DNA of 64,000 nucleotides, taken from positions 930,001 to 994,000 of the forward strand of contig JAUCEF010000004.1 in the NCBI GenBank assembly GCA_033558025.1. The letters run 5' to 3'. The stretch's first letter is position 1, and every line of letters begins with the position of its first letter. Below the pieces are notes generated by a model. It ran no database searches. It was not told the origin of the DNA and saw nothing but the letters and a program-made list of their open reading frames with translations. Below, one piece after another: positions 1 through 9,734 of this stretch. Both the position numbers and the translations under genes were made by a program. Source of the stretch: Phytophthora sp. 'mugwort'. Taxonomy: Eukaryota > Oomycota > Peronosporomycetes > Peronosporales > Peronosporaceae.

Positions 1-196
1 AAATCGACTTTGCTCTGCCTCGCGTGGCAGAAGCGGAGCGAGCTCACACCGCCCTGGCTGTCGAATCACCCCGGCTTTTGCTGCCTTAACTTTCTTGCAC
101 AACGTTCTGTAAGCGATATTGGTCCTTTTAGCGACGGACAGCTTTACCTCACCTGATAAAGAACACTGAATACCGTACCCCCATTTGTTTCGTTGC

Positions 197-299
197 TGTA
201 GTTATCACTGCTTCTTATTGTTTTAACCGCTTGCTTCTATTAAGCAATAGCTTCTATTAAGCAAGCAGTTAAAAACAATAAGAAGCAGTGATAACTACA
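197..299. repeat. Foldback inverted repeat (MITE-like)
   Basis: The left arm, starting TGTAGTTATCACTGCTTC near 197, is repeated inverted and almost perfectly ending near 299. The arms are about 45 bases with one or two mismatches around GGTTAAA/CAGTTAAA. A short centre carries two direct copies of GCTTCTATTAAGCA. The whole would fold into one long hairpin. No ORF is inside. It resembles a miniature inverted-repeat or foldback element. Target duplications were not identified. Confidence 0.7.
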
Positions 300-1167
300 A
301 GCTGGGGCCAACCAATAAGCGCAAGTTTTGTGGGCCAGCATCCATTTATTTTCGACAATCCAAGTCATTGAATACGATTCTATAAACGGTAATTGCATTA
401 TTTATTTATATCGCGTAAGTTGCATTGAGGGCTCCCCACAAAATCTTTGGCGTGAATACAATATCGACAAAATCACAACAGATGACGTTCGTTTAGAAAG
501 ACCGCCCTTGCTCGACCTAACCCTGAAAAAGCATAACCACTGAAGTATTTCTCCATCCCTAAAGAGCATCGATCGTTTTCTGTATCCGGTGCCAACAGGA
601 GACGCTGGAAATGAATGTGAAGACGGGGCACTATAGAAAGTGGTGTAAAGAGGAAGCTTGCGGTAGCCTTGAAGCCGAAAACAAAAAATACCTGTCGGAA
701 GTTCACGAAACTTGCAGCAACGAGCCTTCAATGCTCACATTTCTCCAGCCAACTATTAATACGTGTGCTGATGAAGCCAACACGACTACTCTTTCCAGCA
801 GCAGACGTCGGGCATCACATCAGGATGGACGTCTCCACCGGAGATAACAACTCGAACAACGTGTAACCCTGTGACATCTACAACACCGTTATGCACAAAT
901 CAATTATTACAGAATTTGTTTTTTCAATAGAGATGGGCATCTTGGAGAGTCGCATTATATTTAATCACCTGCCATCCCACGTTTTATTGGTTATTAAAAA
1001 TAGAGGTCAATGTATTGAGTGAGCGAAGACCAATTTATTAAAATTGGCCCGAAAAGGGCTTGGACATCCAAATCTATGGTTAGCAGTGCTTTCGTTATAA
1101 AATCTCACCCGCGTCCTGTAGTCGATGCCTCGAGACAGCCGCACCAAAGAATAGCAGCTTCAGCTCT
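300..1167. other. Non-coding stretch, nothing recognised
   Basis: Short overlapping open frames on both strands, none with a motif I recognise. The composition becomes A+T-rich around 890-1080, just before the pogo-like remnant, so this may include that element's left flank. Confidence 0.4.
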
Positions 1168-2265
1168 TTGACTGCCACAGGAAGAACCCAAGCATGTAAT
1201 GCATGGAGATGGCTCAGTGGTACCAGGGTGCGTTCGATTTGGACAGTATGCCAGGGAAGAATGAGCACCACGAGCAAGATTCTCCGGGAGAAGGAGACGC
1301 TGCACAACGTCGGCATTGACTACCAGGCCGTTCTGCGCATGCGCTCGCCTGAGGTGAGGCTGCCCGAGCGCACTCTACTTGAGACTCTAGCTTTGTATGA
1401 AGGTCAGTCAGGTCTTACTTAATACTCTGTAATTCTTCTCGCCTGAATGGCCGCTGCTGAGCTCGGCATCGCTGCTTCTAAGCTGCCACGACTTACCAGG
1501 AGCGGCAGGCGCGGACACATCCTCGCTCGACATGGCTACCGCTTCCGCCGAGCGCGAGGAGAGATCCACTCGGTAGATGGGCCTGCTACAATGAAGGGCG
1601 CGACAGAGCTACGGGCGAAGATCGCCAAGTACGACCTGAACGACGTGTTCAATGTCGACTAGGCCGCATACTTCTACAAGGCTGTTCATGGGTGCCCGTC
1701 TGCCTCGGTGTCGCCCCCGCCACAAGGTCAACAAGTCGAGCATAACCTTCCTCGTCAACTCCAAAGCCACTGGGACCAAGAAGCTGCGGCTGCTTATGAT
1801 GGGTAAGGCCAAAACGCCGCGCTGGTTGCCGGACAAGCCGGATAGCATGAATTACATCGAGACCAGCAAGCTGGATGACCATGCCCGTTGCTGGTGGGGC
1901 TGCACAAGAAGATGAAGGCCGCCGACAGGAAGATCCTGCTGCTCTACGATAATGCGCCTGTGCACAAGGATCCCCAAGAGGCGCTGTCGCACGTGGAGAT
2001 CGCCCAGCTGCCAAAGGACACGACGCCAATGCTGCAACCTATGGACCAGGGCGTCATTGCGTGGATCAAGGCAATAGATCAGGCGCTGCTTTACAAAAGA
2101 GTTTTGTGCGTCGAGGAGGACGCGTATGCTATCGATACAGCAGACGCTATTCAATGATTGGGAGAAGCATGGGATGCCATGCCCAAGAAGGTGCTTGCGA
2201 ACTGCTGGAGACACACAGATCTGCTCTCACATCGAATCATGAGTGTGGACCACATCGTCAATTAA
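1168..2265 (+). pseudogene. Degraded pogo/Tigger-type DDE transposase
   Basis: Several plus-strand fragments line up with one DDE_1 (pogo/Tigger, CENP-B-related) transposase. Around 1590-1660 the ELRAKIAKYDLNDVFNVD segment matches the family's 'L..Y...DIFN.DE' block holding the first catalytic Asp, and it is followed directly by a stop. At 1888-2157 the LLLYDNAPVHKDP segment carries the second Asp, and LPKDTTPMLQPMDQGVIAW is the hallmark block with the third acidic residue. The frame then continues to about 2265. The 5' DNA-binding part is poorly preserved. At least two frame changes and several stops separate the pieces, so the copy is dead. Terminal repeats were not found. Confidence 0.8.
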
Positions 2266-2652
2266 AATAGAACTTTGACGCCTTGTCGCAAACGTTATTG
2301 TCCTAATAAAACGAGCCCTGTCTAAGCTAATATTATCAGGTAACTCTCCAAGATGAGGACCTACTCTTGACACCAAACTCTATGCGACCAGCACTCAAGC
2401 TGTACTACCAGCACTTTTAAAATCCGTCGAGCACTGTGCTATACCGGCCACCACTCGAGAGCCTCCTCAATACCACCAATCGCTCGCCGGTACAGCAAAG
2501 AAAATCCCACCTCTAAGCCCAATATTGGTCAATCCATAGGCTTCATTATCAACTGTTATCCAATAGAAACAGGAGATCTGATCGAAGCGCACTTTGCCCA
2601 ACCATTCCCCCTTTCATCCAACCAAGCTATCAACCACTTACCTGCCGACGCC
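2266..2652. other. Spacer between two transposase remnants
   Basis: Rich in CACCA/ACCAGCAC words (about 2380-2470) but with no coding sequence or clear inverted repeat that I can support. It may hold the right end of the pogo-like element and the left end of the MULE. Confidence 0.35.
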
Positions 2653-3908
2653 ATGCCTCGCTACCTTCCCTGTGTCAACGTCGTTATCGCGCTCCCCCGC
2701 GCGGACGCTGATATGCTGCTGGAGACGTTCAAGAGCTTCACAATTAGCGAACTGGGGCAATGCTGCATTTGCACGGTTGCAGCGCCCCACTCGATGCGCA
2801 TGCAGCTCCTACGCTGTAGCTGTGATGCATGCAAAGCGCGGACGCCTGGTGCAGCTTGCCCTTGGCGAGGGCGCGTAAGGACATGCAGCATGCTAAATGT
2901 GGCAAATGTCGACGAGCTGCACGCCCATCTTTCGCCACTTCACTCATCGGCGAAGCCAAAGCTGACTTCGAGCGATGAAGGACGTGGCTCGCGACTGGGC
3001 CGCACAGGGCCTTCGTCCGCTGCGAGTGTGGCACGGGCTCATGCGCCGGTTCAACCTGGACGAAGCTTCCACGCCGCCACTTGCAACGGTGCAGCGCTTC
3101 GTTCACAACTACGTGGTCGGCACGCTCGGAGGGCAGCGACCTGCTTAAGGCTGTACGCCTCAAAATTCGAGATGCTGGCTACCCCGGTCCGGAAGAGGAG
3201 TTGGCCGCGTTCACATTTGCGTTATCTACACGAGCTGCATTTTACGAGCAACGAGCGTGAGTTCAACGAGAAGCTTACAGAAGTGAAGGCAGAGTGAGGC
3301 AACTGGGCGCAGCTCGTTGAGTTGTGGCGTACTTCGAGAAAGTATGGCTGAACGAGAGAGTATGGCGGTGGCAATGCTTCCACATGGCCAGTGGATATGC
3401 CACCACGAAGAACCCGTGCGAGACGTTCAATGCGGCGATCAAGCGCGACGTCACTATGCGTCGGCGGCTGAAGGTGGGCACACTGGTTGAGCAGTTAATG
3501 GTCCTCTGTGGTGGTGAGTGTGTGCGTGCGAAGCCGTTTGCAACGGCGATCACTTTTTCTCGGACCGTCTCGTCAGGCGTGCTCGGGGTCTGACTAGCGA
3601 TGGACTTCTGTACGAGAAGGTATTCTAATGCGGAAGCATATCATCGCTACTTGCCGACGCGCCGTCGCAGAGCATGACCAACTCCATCTGTGTCATGGCA
3701 ATTCCTGCACCTCGCGTGTTTGGTGTCCTGGAGCGCCGGTCACGCGAAAACCTCCCCGTCACCGCGTAGCTCAACTTCGAGACAGCCAGGATGGGACGCA
3801 TGGACATGACACCTTGTGGATGGGAGGTGGATACCCAAGCTCGGTATTGCCCTTGCCGCTTCAACATGAAGCACGGTTAATGTGTCCATCTACTGTTTTG
3901 CCCTCGGC
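2653..3908 (+). pseudogene. Degraded MULE transposase with SWIM zinc finger
   Basis: Fragments in more than one frame match the C-terminal half of Mutator-like (MULE) transposases of oomycetes. The clearest is at 3324-3593: a QCFHMASGYATTKNPCETF block followed by an IKRD...KVGTL..QL segment, typical of the region just after the DDE core. At 3848-3889 a SWIM finger reads CPCRFNMKHG, then a TAA stop (3878-3880), then CVHLLF, giving the C-x-C...C-x-H signature broken by one stop codon. The N-terminal portion (2653-3297) is recognisable only weakly. A second, related MULE lies at the far right of the window. Confidence 0.75.
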
Positions 3909-4090
3909 ACCGTTGGTAGTATCGATGCCACTGGCAGGGAGACGCTGTTCTACCGAGGAACCAACAAGCGCAAGCGGGTGCAAGCAAGAACGCAGCCGGC
4001 AGGATGCCCGAGAGTCAATGGCCAAGCGCTACACATGGAATGAACACCAGTCACTAAGGTGATATTAGAGATAACAACTAGCGTCTCGTC

Positions 4091-4870
4091 TCACTCTCGT
4101 CTTGATCCTCCTGGTCTTGTTCTTTTCAGCAGCAGAAGCACGCCCCGGAAGAACGTGTAGGGACCCAGCAACTCGCACAGCTGCACCACGGCGTGCAGCA
4201 CGCCCAGCCCCGCGAACAGCAGCTCGTGCGCCTTGAGGAAGGCCAAAGCCAAAAAACGCATGGCGAACCAGGCGCGCTGCAGCGCCTTGGCGGCCGGCTC
4301 GGTGCGCGCGCGGGACGGTAGCTCCTAGACGTCGGGTTGCTGCAGGCCGCGCTTGGCGGCGGATTGGCCTCGGCGCTGCTGGTGGTGGAGGGCGCGGGCG
4401 GGTACGGCGTCTGCGTCTGCAGGCGGGTACGGCGTCTGCCTCTGCAGGCGGTTGGACAGCGCCACGAATGACGAAACCCACTGCAACAGCAGGCCAAAGG
4501 AAAGCGACGCGCGCTCGGCAATATGCGCGAACACTTGTGGCGGCGGCGATTGTCACGCGCGACCGACGCCCTGGAGAGTCCAGCGCGTGCTTCTCGATCT
4601 CCTGCTCCAGCACGGCTCCACGGCCTTATGGATTCCTGGCCCAGCACGGGCTCCTGGTCAGTAGGGCTCCTCTGGCATTCGGTCCAGCACGGGGGGTCGC
4701 TGGCTCCTGGGGCGTCTTGTCCAGCAGGGGCTTCACCGGCTTCATGAGATCCTGCTCCTGCACGAGATCCTAGCCCAGCAGTGCTCCTCCGGCATCTGGC
4801 CCAGCACGGGGGTCGCAGGCACCTGGTCCAGCAGGGCTCCACAGGCTCCGGTGCGACCTTCCAAATATGG
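4091..4870 (-). pseudogene. Disrupted gene for a hydrophobic, probably membrane protein
   Basis: Read on the minus strand, the last about 450 bases (4534 to 4091) form one frame interrupted only by a TAG at 4325-4327. Before the stop come a hydrophobic run (SLSFGLLLQWVSSFVALSN) and a Gln/Arg/Pro-rich linker. After it come WFAMRFLALAFLKAHELLF and an adjoining hydrophobic helix ending in a basic tail (KRTRPGGSRRE). Upstream, in other frames, are repetitive segments (VLEQEIEKHALDSPGRRS, DLVQEQDLMKPVKPLLDK) encoded by the minisatellite at 4600-4850. One stop plus at least two frame changes make it a likely pseudogene. I do not recognise the family. The membrane location is inferred only from hydrophobicity. 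Confidence 0.45.
4600..4850. repeat. Imperfect minisatellite, about 21-30 bp units
   Basis: At least seven diverged copies of a unit built on (T/C)CCAGCA(C/G)GGG followed by GCTCCT/GGTCGC and a spacer ending in GG. Copies start near 4605, 4639, 4682, 4719, 4773, 4799 and 4830. On the minus strand they encode an EPV-L-Q/CW-R-type repeat in the disrupted gene above. Confidence 0.6.
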
Positions 4871-5421
4871 TCTGTGACAGAGGGGGGATTTCTTTTAAAG
4901 TGACTACCGGAAACACTACCGGGTAGTCTTATTTCTTGGACCACGACACGATCAGCGAGTGGACGAGACTGTCTGCTCACTGTGCCACAGACAAGTCCAT
5001 GCCCCTGTCTCGGTAAAGTGTTGGTCTCGCACATGCAGTGTTCCCCCCCCCCGCCATTCCTACCGGTGTTTATGGCATTTCCTCCTCCAAGATTCCCATC
5101 AGTGTATAGTTGAGCACCGGGTTGTTGTACAGATCAACCTCGCCAATTTAATACCTTCGGCGGAATCTATTGGTATTATGTACAACAACTTATTAGCTAT
5201 CAGAGCGAGACTGTGCCTACAAATAACCGTAGGGAGCGAAGTCGGTGGATGACTCAATGAATTAGGTTTGATTTTTAGCTTGCACGGTTACTAAATTGGC
5301 GAGGAGGAACTGTATGCGGGAGCACCACTTTGGACCGGCAAAAGTAATACTCCGTGCAGTATCAGTTTTAGATTTTTTTAATGCACTAAACGTGCGAATA
5401 TACCTTTGCGGCCTTGCTTGC
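4871..5421. other. Intergenic, with small inverted repeats
   Basis: No gene recognised. It holds a C10 run at 5043-5052, an 11-bp inverted pair (GTTGTTGTACA near 5121, TGTACAACAAC near 5178) and a nearly perfect 15-bp inverted pair (CCTCGCCAATTTAAT near 5139, ACTAAATTGGCGAGG near 5292). These could be remnants of a small foldback element. Confidence 0.4.
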
Positions 5422-7129
5422 CTAAAAAGGGTTAGACGAATGGAATCCCTGGTTTGCGGGTGCACCACTGCCCCACATTTGCTGTGGCATTTGCTGTTGT
5501 TGCATTGGAAACCCTCCAGGGAATCCCTGTTGAGGCTGCTGGAATCCCATTCGAGGCTGGCCCATGTTCGGTTGGCCCATGAGCAGTTGGCCTATTTGCT
5601 GACGACCCATTTGCTGCTGACCCATGCACTGCCCTGGCATCCCGCCGTAGAGTAGAGACGGAGGTGGAGCATCAATTTCCGCAAACGGATCCACTTCCGG
5701 TGCGTGGGACGACATAGCTGGCGGTGGTGTGGGAGTTGCTGGGGCAGGAGGTGCATCGAAGTCGAAGACACTTGGTGTTGGAGTGGCAGCAGGGGCTTGC
5801 TGCTTGACAGGGTTGGGAGATACTCCAAACGGGTCTATCTTCGCTGATCCGGAAGCAAAAGCGTCGCTGGCTTTACTCTGACCAAACGAAGTTGGAGACG
5901 GAAAGCTAGCAAAGTCAGCAAAACTTTCGGTTGGTGCTGCCCAATTCATCTCGAACGCTGCAGCCTTTGCGGGTGATGGTTTGCTGTCTGAGACGGTGGG
6001 GTTAAAGTCCATGCTCAACAAATCAGCGGCATCTGGAGTTTTACTTGCAACAGTCTCCTTCCTTGCCTCGGTCTTCTTGGTCGAAGAAACGGTCGCAGGA
6101 GCTGAAATCTTCTCTGCTTTCTTCTTTGATGCACCAGGCAGCGGTGGAAGTGGACGACCGCAAATGATCTCATCAATGCATTCCATAACGTGCTCAATGC
6201 TTGCACGCTTCTCCACATCGGCCGTGAGCATGCGAGCAATGATGGCGTGCACATCCGGCGAGTACGGAGAGTTGGGTGGAATCGTGTAGCGGTCGGTGCG
6301 TAGCCCTTCAAGTGGGAATGGTGACTTAAAAAACGCCATGCTGAACAGGATGCAGCCCATCGCCCATACGTCCACTGCTTCCGTGAGTTCGCCAGAGCCA
6401 AACATAGCAGTGCCTTCGACGTCTGCCAGCTCAGGCGAGCGATACATGGCTGTCGTGCGCTTGGACACATTGTCAGACTCGCGCATGCGGTCCGCCTTGG
6501 TGGCAAGCGACTGCGGGCCTTCCACGCACGACCCAAAGTCGCACAACTTGTACACGCCCTCCTTCCCCAACAGGAAATTTTCCAGCTTGAGATCACGGTG
6601 TGCAATAGGCGGGTTCTGTGCGTGCAGCATCGCCACTGGTCTGCAAATGCAACACGTGTCAGCAATGAGTAACTGCACTGAGATATTCGTCGTAAACTAC
6701 TGTAGTATATCGTTGGCGTACGTACTCGCAGAGGCTTTTAAACGTGCGCAGCAGCTCGTGTTGCGCGAAGCGCTTGGAGCCCATCTTGACCATATTCTCC
6801 TGCAGGTGTCCGCCGGGGCAGTACTCCATGAGGATAAAGACCTCGCTCTTGTCGCCGCGAGCCTTGCTGGTCTGCGAGGCCACAAACTGCACCACTTGCG
6901 GGTGGCTCAGTCGCTGATGCAGTCGGATCTCGCTCGCGACCCAGTCCGCCGTCTGCTCATTGTGCGCCACGAGACGTTTCAGCACGAGCGGCGGAGCTGT
7001 TGGTGACGCCCGCACGTCCTTGACCAAGAAGATAAAGGACGAACCTCCTTCACCCAGGTACTGTACGGCCTCCACCTCGTGACGCCCCACCAGCATACGC
7101 TTGCCCACTTGCTGCTGCACGTTGCCCAT
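5422..7129 (-). CDS. NAK/AAK1-type Ser/Thr protein kinase with endocytic C-terminal motifs
   Basis: Two exons, 7129-6726 and 6640-5422. The 85-bp intron has a GTACGT donor and a TTTGCAG acceptor. The product is 540 aa. The kinase domain shows a Gly loop (LGEGGSSFIF, residues 25-34), Lys51, the helix-C Glu67, HRDLK at 149-153 and DFG at 169-171. The IAHRDLKLENFLL and AMYRSPE blocks and overall pattern are those of the Numb-associated kinase family (AAK1/BIKE/GAK; yeast Ark1/Prk1), which phosphorylate clathrin-adaptor components. The tail is long, low in complexity and Gln/Pro-rich. It carries a clathrin-box-like LLSMD, two DPF motifs and ends exactly in NPF, an EH-domain ligand. The N-terminus starts MGN, so myristoylation is possible, but position 6 is not Ser/Thr. 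It is divergent from the bL17 gene 263 bp away. Family assignment is firm; substrates are inferred. Confidence 0.92.
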
Positions 7130-7392
7130 ACTGATTTAGTGATAAACAAATGCTCTTCCTTCTTGCTTGGCACCTTATCGAAGTCCTTATGCGGAAAATA
7201 TAGCTCGGAGACGACGGCCAAGGACGCCGGTTCGGCCCAAAAACCGCCGCACTTCAACTAGAATGTGGTGCGAAGGTGATTCGTATGGCGATGTATGATG
7301 TGGTAACACATTAATGGTGTGGTATACAGCTGCTAACGAGGGAGGCAGTGCATTTTAAGCTACTCGTGACCACAGGACGCTCTAGACGAACC
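7130..7392. promoter_or_regulatory. Shared divergent promoter region (kinase / MRPL17)
   Basis: The 263 bp between the start codons of two divergent genes must carry both promoters. A GCATTTTAAGC word about 40 bp before the bL17 start and a GCATTTG word about 20 bp before the kinase start loosely resemble the oomycete initiator. No TATA box is evident. Confidence 0.45.
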
Positions 7393-8078
7393 ATGAAGCA
7401 CCGCGTAGCCTTCCGTAAGCTCAACCGCACGTCGGCTCATCGCCAGGCGATGCTCCGGTAGGTAAACGCGACTGATACTTGCATCTCCACGGCGTTTCCG
7501 CCCTTCAACTTTCTCTAAATCGATAGGATGAGCTAATTGACCGACGCCGATGATGATATAGTACCATGGTGACGCAGCTCATCGAGCACGAGCGCATCCA
7601 CACGACGCTGCCCAAGGCCAAGGAGCTGCGACGCGTGGCTGAGAAGGTGGTGACGATGGCCAAGCAGGGCGACGAGTCAGCCCGCAAGCGCGCCCAGGGC
7701 ATCGTACGCACGCCTGAGGCCATCACCAAGCTCTTCGACGTCGTGGGTCCTCGCTACGCGTGCGTGTTGCTATTGCATGTTGTAGACGGAGCTATCAGAT
7801 ACTGACAAAGTGGCGGTGTTGAAAATATTGCTGCAGGCTGCGTGAGGGCGGGTACACGCGCATCCTCAAGGCTGACTTCCGCAAGGGCGACGGCGCCGAG
7901 ATGGCTGTCATTGAATACGTGGACCGGTACAGAATCACAGGCTTTCGAGAATATGGGATCTCTTAACTGATGTCGTTGATGTCTGTATAGACCCGGCGAG
8001 ATGCGCAAGGCGAAGCCACCAACGGGCATCGAGGCTGCTCGTGCGGCCTTTGCGGCTCAGGCTGAGGCGACCCAGTAA
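7393..8078 (+). CDS. MRPL17: Mitochondrial large-subunit ribosomal protein bL17m
   Basis: Four exons, 7393-7457, 7562-7759, 7837-7926 and 7991-8078, give 146 aa. Donors are GTAGGT, GTGCGT and GTACAG; acceptors are ATATAG, CTGCAG and GTATAG. Each junction restores the bL17 frame. The N-terminus [18 protein letters not shown] and the block [18 protein letters not shown] are diagnostic of bacterial-type L17. [10 protein letters not shown] and the conserved C-terminal strand follow. The length is close to bacterial bL17 (about 120-130 aa) with a short Ala-rich tail. The bacterial type and nuclear, intron-containing gene point to the mitochondrial ribosome. No separate transit peptide is visible, but the basic N-terminus could serve. 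Confidence 0.93.
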
Positions 8079-8257
8079 GCTGACAGCGTGTGAAGAAGGG
8101 ACACGGAGCAGTGAGCACAGCATTCTTCCCGATAGATTTCTGCTGCGATGCGCTGCATAATGTCTTGTGGTTACCCAGACTCGATTTGAATCACCCCAGC
8201 TAATCAACGCAGAAAAACAGATATCTAACGCATTCATCATACATTTGAGACTCTGTC

Positions 8258-9091
8258 CTATGCCTTTCTTTTCCGACCATGCCGTGTTGTCTGCTCTTGT
8301 ACCTGTTCATGCTCGGCCTCCTCTTCCAACTCCGGTTCAACCCCTTCCAGATGCGCAAGTCGGTTATCCACCGTCACCATCAGCCCCTTCACCTTCTCCA
8401 TCTCGTCCCTTAATCTCGCTACTTCATTCCTTTCCGCCGCCAGCTTCTGCATCGTCTCATGGCACGCCGCCGCTGCTTGTTTCATACACTCATCTTCCCG
8501 GTTCTCATTTTTCTGCATGGGGTCTCCAAGCGTGTAGCTCGTGATAGCCTCGGTCGAAAAGCTAAACAGGTCTCTGATCCCATCTAACGCCACTGGCGTC
8601 GTTAAATATTTGCGGCCGAGAACGGCCTGGCAGTTATGACATAGCAGATCATAGTATGAGCTACCTGCATGCAGCCCTGTATTAGCTGTTTGTACTTCGG
8701 GGGCCAGTGCCACATTAGCCACGTGACTCAACGTGATCAGCAAGAGCTGTTCCATGGAGCATACGAAGGCATAGGAATCCCCAAATATGGAGCGGCACGT
8801 GCTGCACTGAAACACCACCAAAGGCATGGCTCCCTCTTCTTCCTCTTCAGTCTCTTGGCTATGCAGTACTGATAGTTCTTCGTCCCCGATTTCCTCCTCC
8901 TCCTCGATCTCCTCCGACTCGGGGTTGGCCACTGCATGTCGCCGGTCTCTACTGTGGCTACTGCTTGTGGAGACGTGCGGCGCCGTCTGCGGAGTCACGA
9001 GCGTCCGCGCTTTCTTGTGAGGTGGGGTATGGGTCACTTTTGCGCCCCAGTCGCGTCCGGCGTGGTGCCGATTACGAGGAGTTCCATTCAT
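8258..9091 (-). CDS. MIS18: Mis18-domain centromere/kinetochore protein
   Basis: Single exon, 277 aa. The N-terminal third is basic, then strongly acidic (runs of Glu near residues 59-87). The Mis18 (Yippee-like) zinc-binding domain follows: FQCSTCR gives the first Cys pair, LLCHNCQAVLG the second, and RDLFSFSTEAITSYTLGD is the most conserved family block. A C-terminal predicted coiled coil (EVARLRDEMEKVKGLM region) ends in a basic GRKRKA tail that may be a nuclear signal. In animals and fission yeast Mis18 proteins oligomerise and prime centromeres for CENP-A deposition. That role here is by homology. The gene lies tail-to-tail with MRPL17, 179 bp apart. Confidence 0.87.
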   Translation of the reverse strand: MNGTPRNRHHAGRDWGAKVTHTPPHKKARTLVTPQTAPHVSTSSSHSRDRRHAVANPESEEIEEEEEIGDEELSVLHSQETEEEEEGAMPLVVFQCSTCRSIFGDSYAFVCSMEQLLLITLSHVANVALAPEVQTANTGLHAGSSYYDLLCHNCQAVLGRKYLTTPVALDGIRDLFSFSTEAITSYTLGDPMQKNENREDECMKQAAAACHETMQKLAAERNEVARLRDEMEKVKGLMVTVDNRLAHLEGVEPELEEEAEHEQVQEQTTRHGRKRKA

Positions 9092-9139
9092 CGCTGATGC
9101 TTGTCGTCAACCCGCTCTGTGGTCGAGAGTCTAAACTTG

Positions 9140-9148
9140 CCTTTTATA
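9140..9148 (-). promoter_or_regulatory. TATA-like box upstream of Mis18 gene
   Basis: TATAAAAGG on the minus strand, 49 bp upstream of the Mis18 start codon. The position suits a core promoter with a very short 5' leader. Classical TATA boxes are uncommon in oomycetes, so this is tentative. Confidence 0.35.
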
Positions 9149-9734
9149 TGAGCTGCAATAGAAATATGATTGGACAAGCGAGTTCACGCGAACGGATATG
9201 ATTGGATAAAACAAAAGTGCAACAATTAAGACCGAATACTTAAGTACTTCGAAGTAAGCTTAGTAGAAAATTGGCGTCGCGGCGACATCCTGGTGTGTGT
9301 TTCTTGTTGTTGGTTAGTTCCACACGCCGTTAGCCGACGAATTCTTCTAGTCGCTGCTTCTGCGGTCTCATTGTTCCGTGTGGAACCGTCGAAATCTATA
9401 CCACTCATACGTGAAGAGGCCCACAGGGGCCTCGATAAATCCTAGCCTCAAGTTGAAGCGAAGTCCGGCGCTCTGTCGTCCTGCTGCTGTTTTTTTCTGA
9501 TTGTAAATTTGCCCACCGCAAGTGTGATTGTCAATTGGGGGCAGTGACGACAGCTCAGCGGTTGAACTGATGTTGGCAGGCGCATCTTCACTTGTCTTAG
9601 TTGATCCTTGGCGCTTGAAACTGTTTCTGTCGATTTGTTGCTGGCATCATCTTGCTCGTATTTTTCTCTCTTTGCTTATGCCTTGCCTCTCTTCCTGCTG
9701 CCGTACACAAGCGGCGGTTTGCATCAACCATACC
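9149..9734. other. Intergenic, nothing recognised
   Basis: Short overlapping frames on both strands without recognisable motifs. It includes the 3' flank of the CDK gene and the 5' flank of Mis18. Confidence 0.4.

Noticed and set aside
8258..8544. Plus-strand frame rich in Pro/Ser opposite the Mis18 gene
   Set aside because: Antisense of the charged coiled-coil tail. No independent support.
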